Assembly (NCBI GenBank): GCA_023139225.1
Contig: JAGLNZ010000473.1
Span: 1 to 6,654 of the forward strand
DNA: 6,654 bases
Source of the DNA: Desulfobacula sp.
GTDB taxonomy: Bacteria; Desulfobacterota; Desulfobacteria; Desulfobacterales; Desulfobacteraceae
Direction: 5' to 3'
Made by a program: the position numbers and the translations under genes
The notes under the pieces: model-generated
Told to the model about the DNA's origin: nothing
Seen by the model: only the letters and a program-made list of their open reading frames with translations
Database searches by the model: none
Part shown: piece after piece, positions 5,329 through 6,654 of the stretch
How the letters are laid out: every line of letters starts with the position of its first letter
How positions within the stretch are numbered: position 1 is the first letter of the stretch

Positions 5329-6303
5329 CTATTTTAACACCGGCGTTATTATCATTTTTCCGTACTCCCCGTTCTGACCGATTTTTACATAGCATACTTT
5401 TTTTTTAAGTTTTGTTGAAAAGAAGGCATCCAAACTGCAATCCGTCGGTGAAATTAAATGGTTTCTATAAAATGATTTATTTGTATTCTTCAAATAATTC
5501 ATAAATTCATCATTACAGGTATTGATGGAAGAAGGAGACAAAACCAGCAGGGTATCCTCGGGAATATCCAGGCCGGTATGCTTATAATTTCCCATGGATA
5601 TATCCTCAAAATAACCATGCTCGGGTTTCTTCTCTTCCCGCGCAAGCAAAAAAAAAGCCGCGCCTTCTCCATAAGAATACCCATGTTTCCCCTTTGTGCC
5701 GGCAAATTTATCCATACAATACCCTAAAACATCGCAAAAAGCATCTGAAGTACCAAGCAATACTGCATCTGTTTTCTCTATCTCAAGCCATGCCCCGGCC
5801 GTTATCAAGGCAGAAAAAAAAGACATGTCAAATTGACTTACAGTAAGATTCGGGCCTTTTATACCATAACATATTGAAATATATGCTGCCGCAGCATTAT
5901 GCACTGAATTTGAAAAATGTGTTGGGGAAGCAAGCTTATCTCCTTTTTCAATATAAGAATCCAAAAAGGCAAACGTTGTTTTCAGGGCACCAAAACCGGT
6001 AGCAAGTATAATACCCGTATCATCTTTGGAAAACAATAACGGATCAGTATCCTTTATGGCTCTGCCGGCAGCAAGTAAAGCCATTCTCGAAAAATGATCA
6101 ATTCTGCGCAAACTTTTTTTCGGCAGAAAATCGGCAAGATGTGAAGTATCAACCATTGAGTGGCTTAAGCTATCACTAATCCCGGGAAGGGAACCTGACA
6201 AATCTTTTCGAAAACTTACCCCATCAGAATAAACCGGTTCCATATCAATCAAATCATCACCCAGGGGATTAACAATGCCTATTCCATGTATAGCTATCTT
6301 CAG
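5329..6303 (-). CDS. Inactive ketosynthase-like protein (chain-length-factor-like)
   Basis: A 324-residue cytoplasmic thiolase-fold protein if translated from CTG at 6303. It begins KIAIHGIGIVNPLGDD, the first strand and glycine turn of ketosynthases, then ATGFGALKTT (101-110), SPTHFSNSVHNAAAAYIS (126-143), GPNLTVSQFDMSFFSAL (150-166) and GYSYGEGAAFFLLA (208-221). In active enzymes the GPNLTVS block continues T-A-C; here it is Q-F-D, so the nucleophile is replaced by Asp159. The usual HGTGT and GHxxGA histidine motifs are also absent, and the protein is about 80 residues shorter than a full ketosynthase. This matches chain-length-factor-type subunits such as ApeC of aryl polyene clusters, which pair with an active ketosynthase. 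The active partner is not in this window. The gene overlaps the upstream ACP by three bases. Confidence 0.85.
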   Translation of the reverse strand: MKIAIHGIGIVNPLGDDLIDMEPVYSDGVSFRKDLSGSLPGISDSLSHSMVDTSHLADFLPKKSLRRIDHFSRMALLAAGRAIKDTDPLLFSKDDTGIILATGFGALKTTFAFLDSYIEKGDKLASPTHFSNSVHNAAAAYISICYGIKGPNLTVSQFDMSFFSALITAGAWLEIEKTDAVLLGTSDAFCDVLGYCMDKFAGTKGKHGYSYGEGAAFFLLAREEKKPEHGYFEDISMGNYKHTGLDIPEDTLLVLSPSSINTCNDEFMNYLKNTNKSFYRNHLISPTDCSLDAFFSTKLKKKVCYVKIGQNGEYGKMIITPVLK

Positions 6304-6575
6304 GATAACGCCTCATTCGCTGATTCGCTTTGTTTTGCTTTAACAAACTGAGCAAGGGTATTAATTGATTGCAGCGCAGGTTTCCCTTCCTCAATATTTT
6401 TTATTTCAACACCAAAATACACCTGTAACTGGACAACAAGTTCAACTGCATCCAATGAATCAAGCCCAAGTCCATCGCCGAAGAGAGGAGCGTCATCATC
6501 AATTTCATCAGGTGTCAGGTCTTCAATTTGAAGCTCTTCGATAATCATTTCTTTGAGTTTTCTATTCAGTTCCAT
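6300..6575 (-). CDS. Acyl carrier protein (first ACP of the cluster)
   Basis: A 91-residue acidic carrier protein. FGDGLGLDSLDAVELVVQL (32-50) contains the phosphopantetheine attachment site Ser40. The lead-in FGDGLGLDSLDAVELV is the form found in the ACPs of aryl polyene and flexirubin clusters (ApeE-like), which supports the cluster assignment. Helix 1 is at 2-16, the recognition helix starts at Ser40, and a C-terminal helix at 72-80 is followed by a short polar tail. It would hold the starter or the growing chain as a thioester. The ATG at 6575 has only a weak Shine-Dalgarno (AGGA, about 15 bases upstream). Its stop overlaps the start of the ketosynthase-like gene, so the two are coupled and probably expressed together. 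Confidence 0.9.
   Translation of the reverse strand: MELNRKLKEMIIEELQIEDLTPDEIDDDAPLFGDGLGLDSLDAVELVVQLQVYFGVEIKNIEEGKPALQSINTLAQFVKAKQSESANEALS
6301..6314 (-). promoter_or_regulatory. Ribosome site and probable CTG start of the ketosynthase-like gene
   Basis: On the minus strand, GAGG (6314-6311) is followed by 7 bases and CTG (6303-6301), which overlaps the ACP stop TGA (6302-6300) as CTGA, a variant of the common ATGA coupling. The frame upstream of CTG closes at TGA 6315-6313 with no other standard start. The next start downstream, TTG at 6252, would remove the whole first strand (KIAIHGIGIVNPLG), which is conserved in ketosynthases. Confidence 0.6.
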
Positions 6576-6625
6576 AAAAATTTTAAATTATCCTAATTTC
6601 TATTAGCAAAGCATTAAAAATCACA

Positions 6626-6654
6626 CTATTTGTATTCATCCTTCAAAATCAATA
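6626..6654 (-). CDS. Possible 3' end of a gene entering from the right edge
   Basis: One minus-strand frame reads LILKDEYK and stops at TAG (6628-6626), a plausible hydrophilic C-terminus about 50 bases before the ACP start. A second frame ends at TGA 6638-6636, overlapping a short ATG ORF at 6639. Only nine or so codons are visible, so neither can be confirmed, but an upstream gene in the same operon is expected here. Confidence 0.2.

Noticed and set aside
5499..5705. Minus-strand ORF of 68 codons inside the ketosynthase-like gene
   Set aside because: It is an alternative frame of a gene with clear family motifs.
6250..6252. TTG as the start of the ketosynthase-like gene
   Set aside because: It would remove the conserved first strand; CTG at 6303 with GAGG 7 bases upstream fits better.
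6580..6609. TTGCTA - 18 - TAAAAT as a promoter for the first ACP
   Set aside because: Transcription would begin at or inside the ATG, leaving no leader; the match is likely chance in AT-rich DNA.

Overview
The window looks like chromosomal DNA from a Gram-negative bacterium. It encodes an outer-membrane barrel, two lipoproteins, a LolA-like carrier, and HDOD and zinc-ribbon PilZ signalling proteins of kinds common in Desulfobacterota. A marine sulfate reducer (Desulfobacteraceae-like) is my best guess, from gene style and composition only.

Left end (1-1117): two convergent signalling genes. The first is the C-terminal part of an HDOD-domain protein whose reading frame runs off the left edge. 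The second, on the minus strand, is a small protein with a four-cysteine zinc-ribbon-like N-terminus and a PilZ (cyclic-di-GMP-binding) domain. A 347-base AT-rich intergenic region (1118-1464) follows, with candidate divergent promoters and two very small ORFs of uncertain status.

Right part (1465-6654): two convergent gene sets that together resemble part of an aryl polyene (APE)/flexirubin-type type II polyketide cluster. The plus-strand set is a divergent ApeP-like hotdog dehydratase, a LolA-like periplasmic carrier (ApeL-like), a DUF3261-like lipoprotein (ApeN-like) and a canonical FabZ-type dehydratase (ApeI-like). The minus-strand set, read from the right edge, is an acyl carrier protein, a ketosynthase-like protein with the nucleophilic Cys replaced by Asp (chain-length-factor-like), a lipoprotein, a PagL-like outer-membrane lipid A deacylase homologue and a second acyl carrier protein. 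The two sets meet tail to tail at about 3736-3755.

Inferred working model: polyene chains are built on the two carrier proteins by a ketosynthase/CLF pair with ketoreductase and dehydratases, then moved to the outer membrane with help from the LolA-like protein and lipoprotein. The active ketosynthase, ketoreductase, acyl/aryl-CoA ligase, acyltransferase and MMPL-type exporter expected of such a cluster are not in this window; the minus-strand set probably continues to the right. The least expected parts are the lipid A deacylase homologue and its adjacent lipoprotein inside the polyketide operon, the dead ketosynthase translated from an apparent CTG start that overlaps the carrier-protein stop codon, and the dehydratase that lacks the usual catalytic histidine motif.
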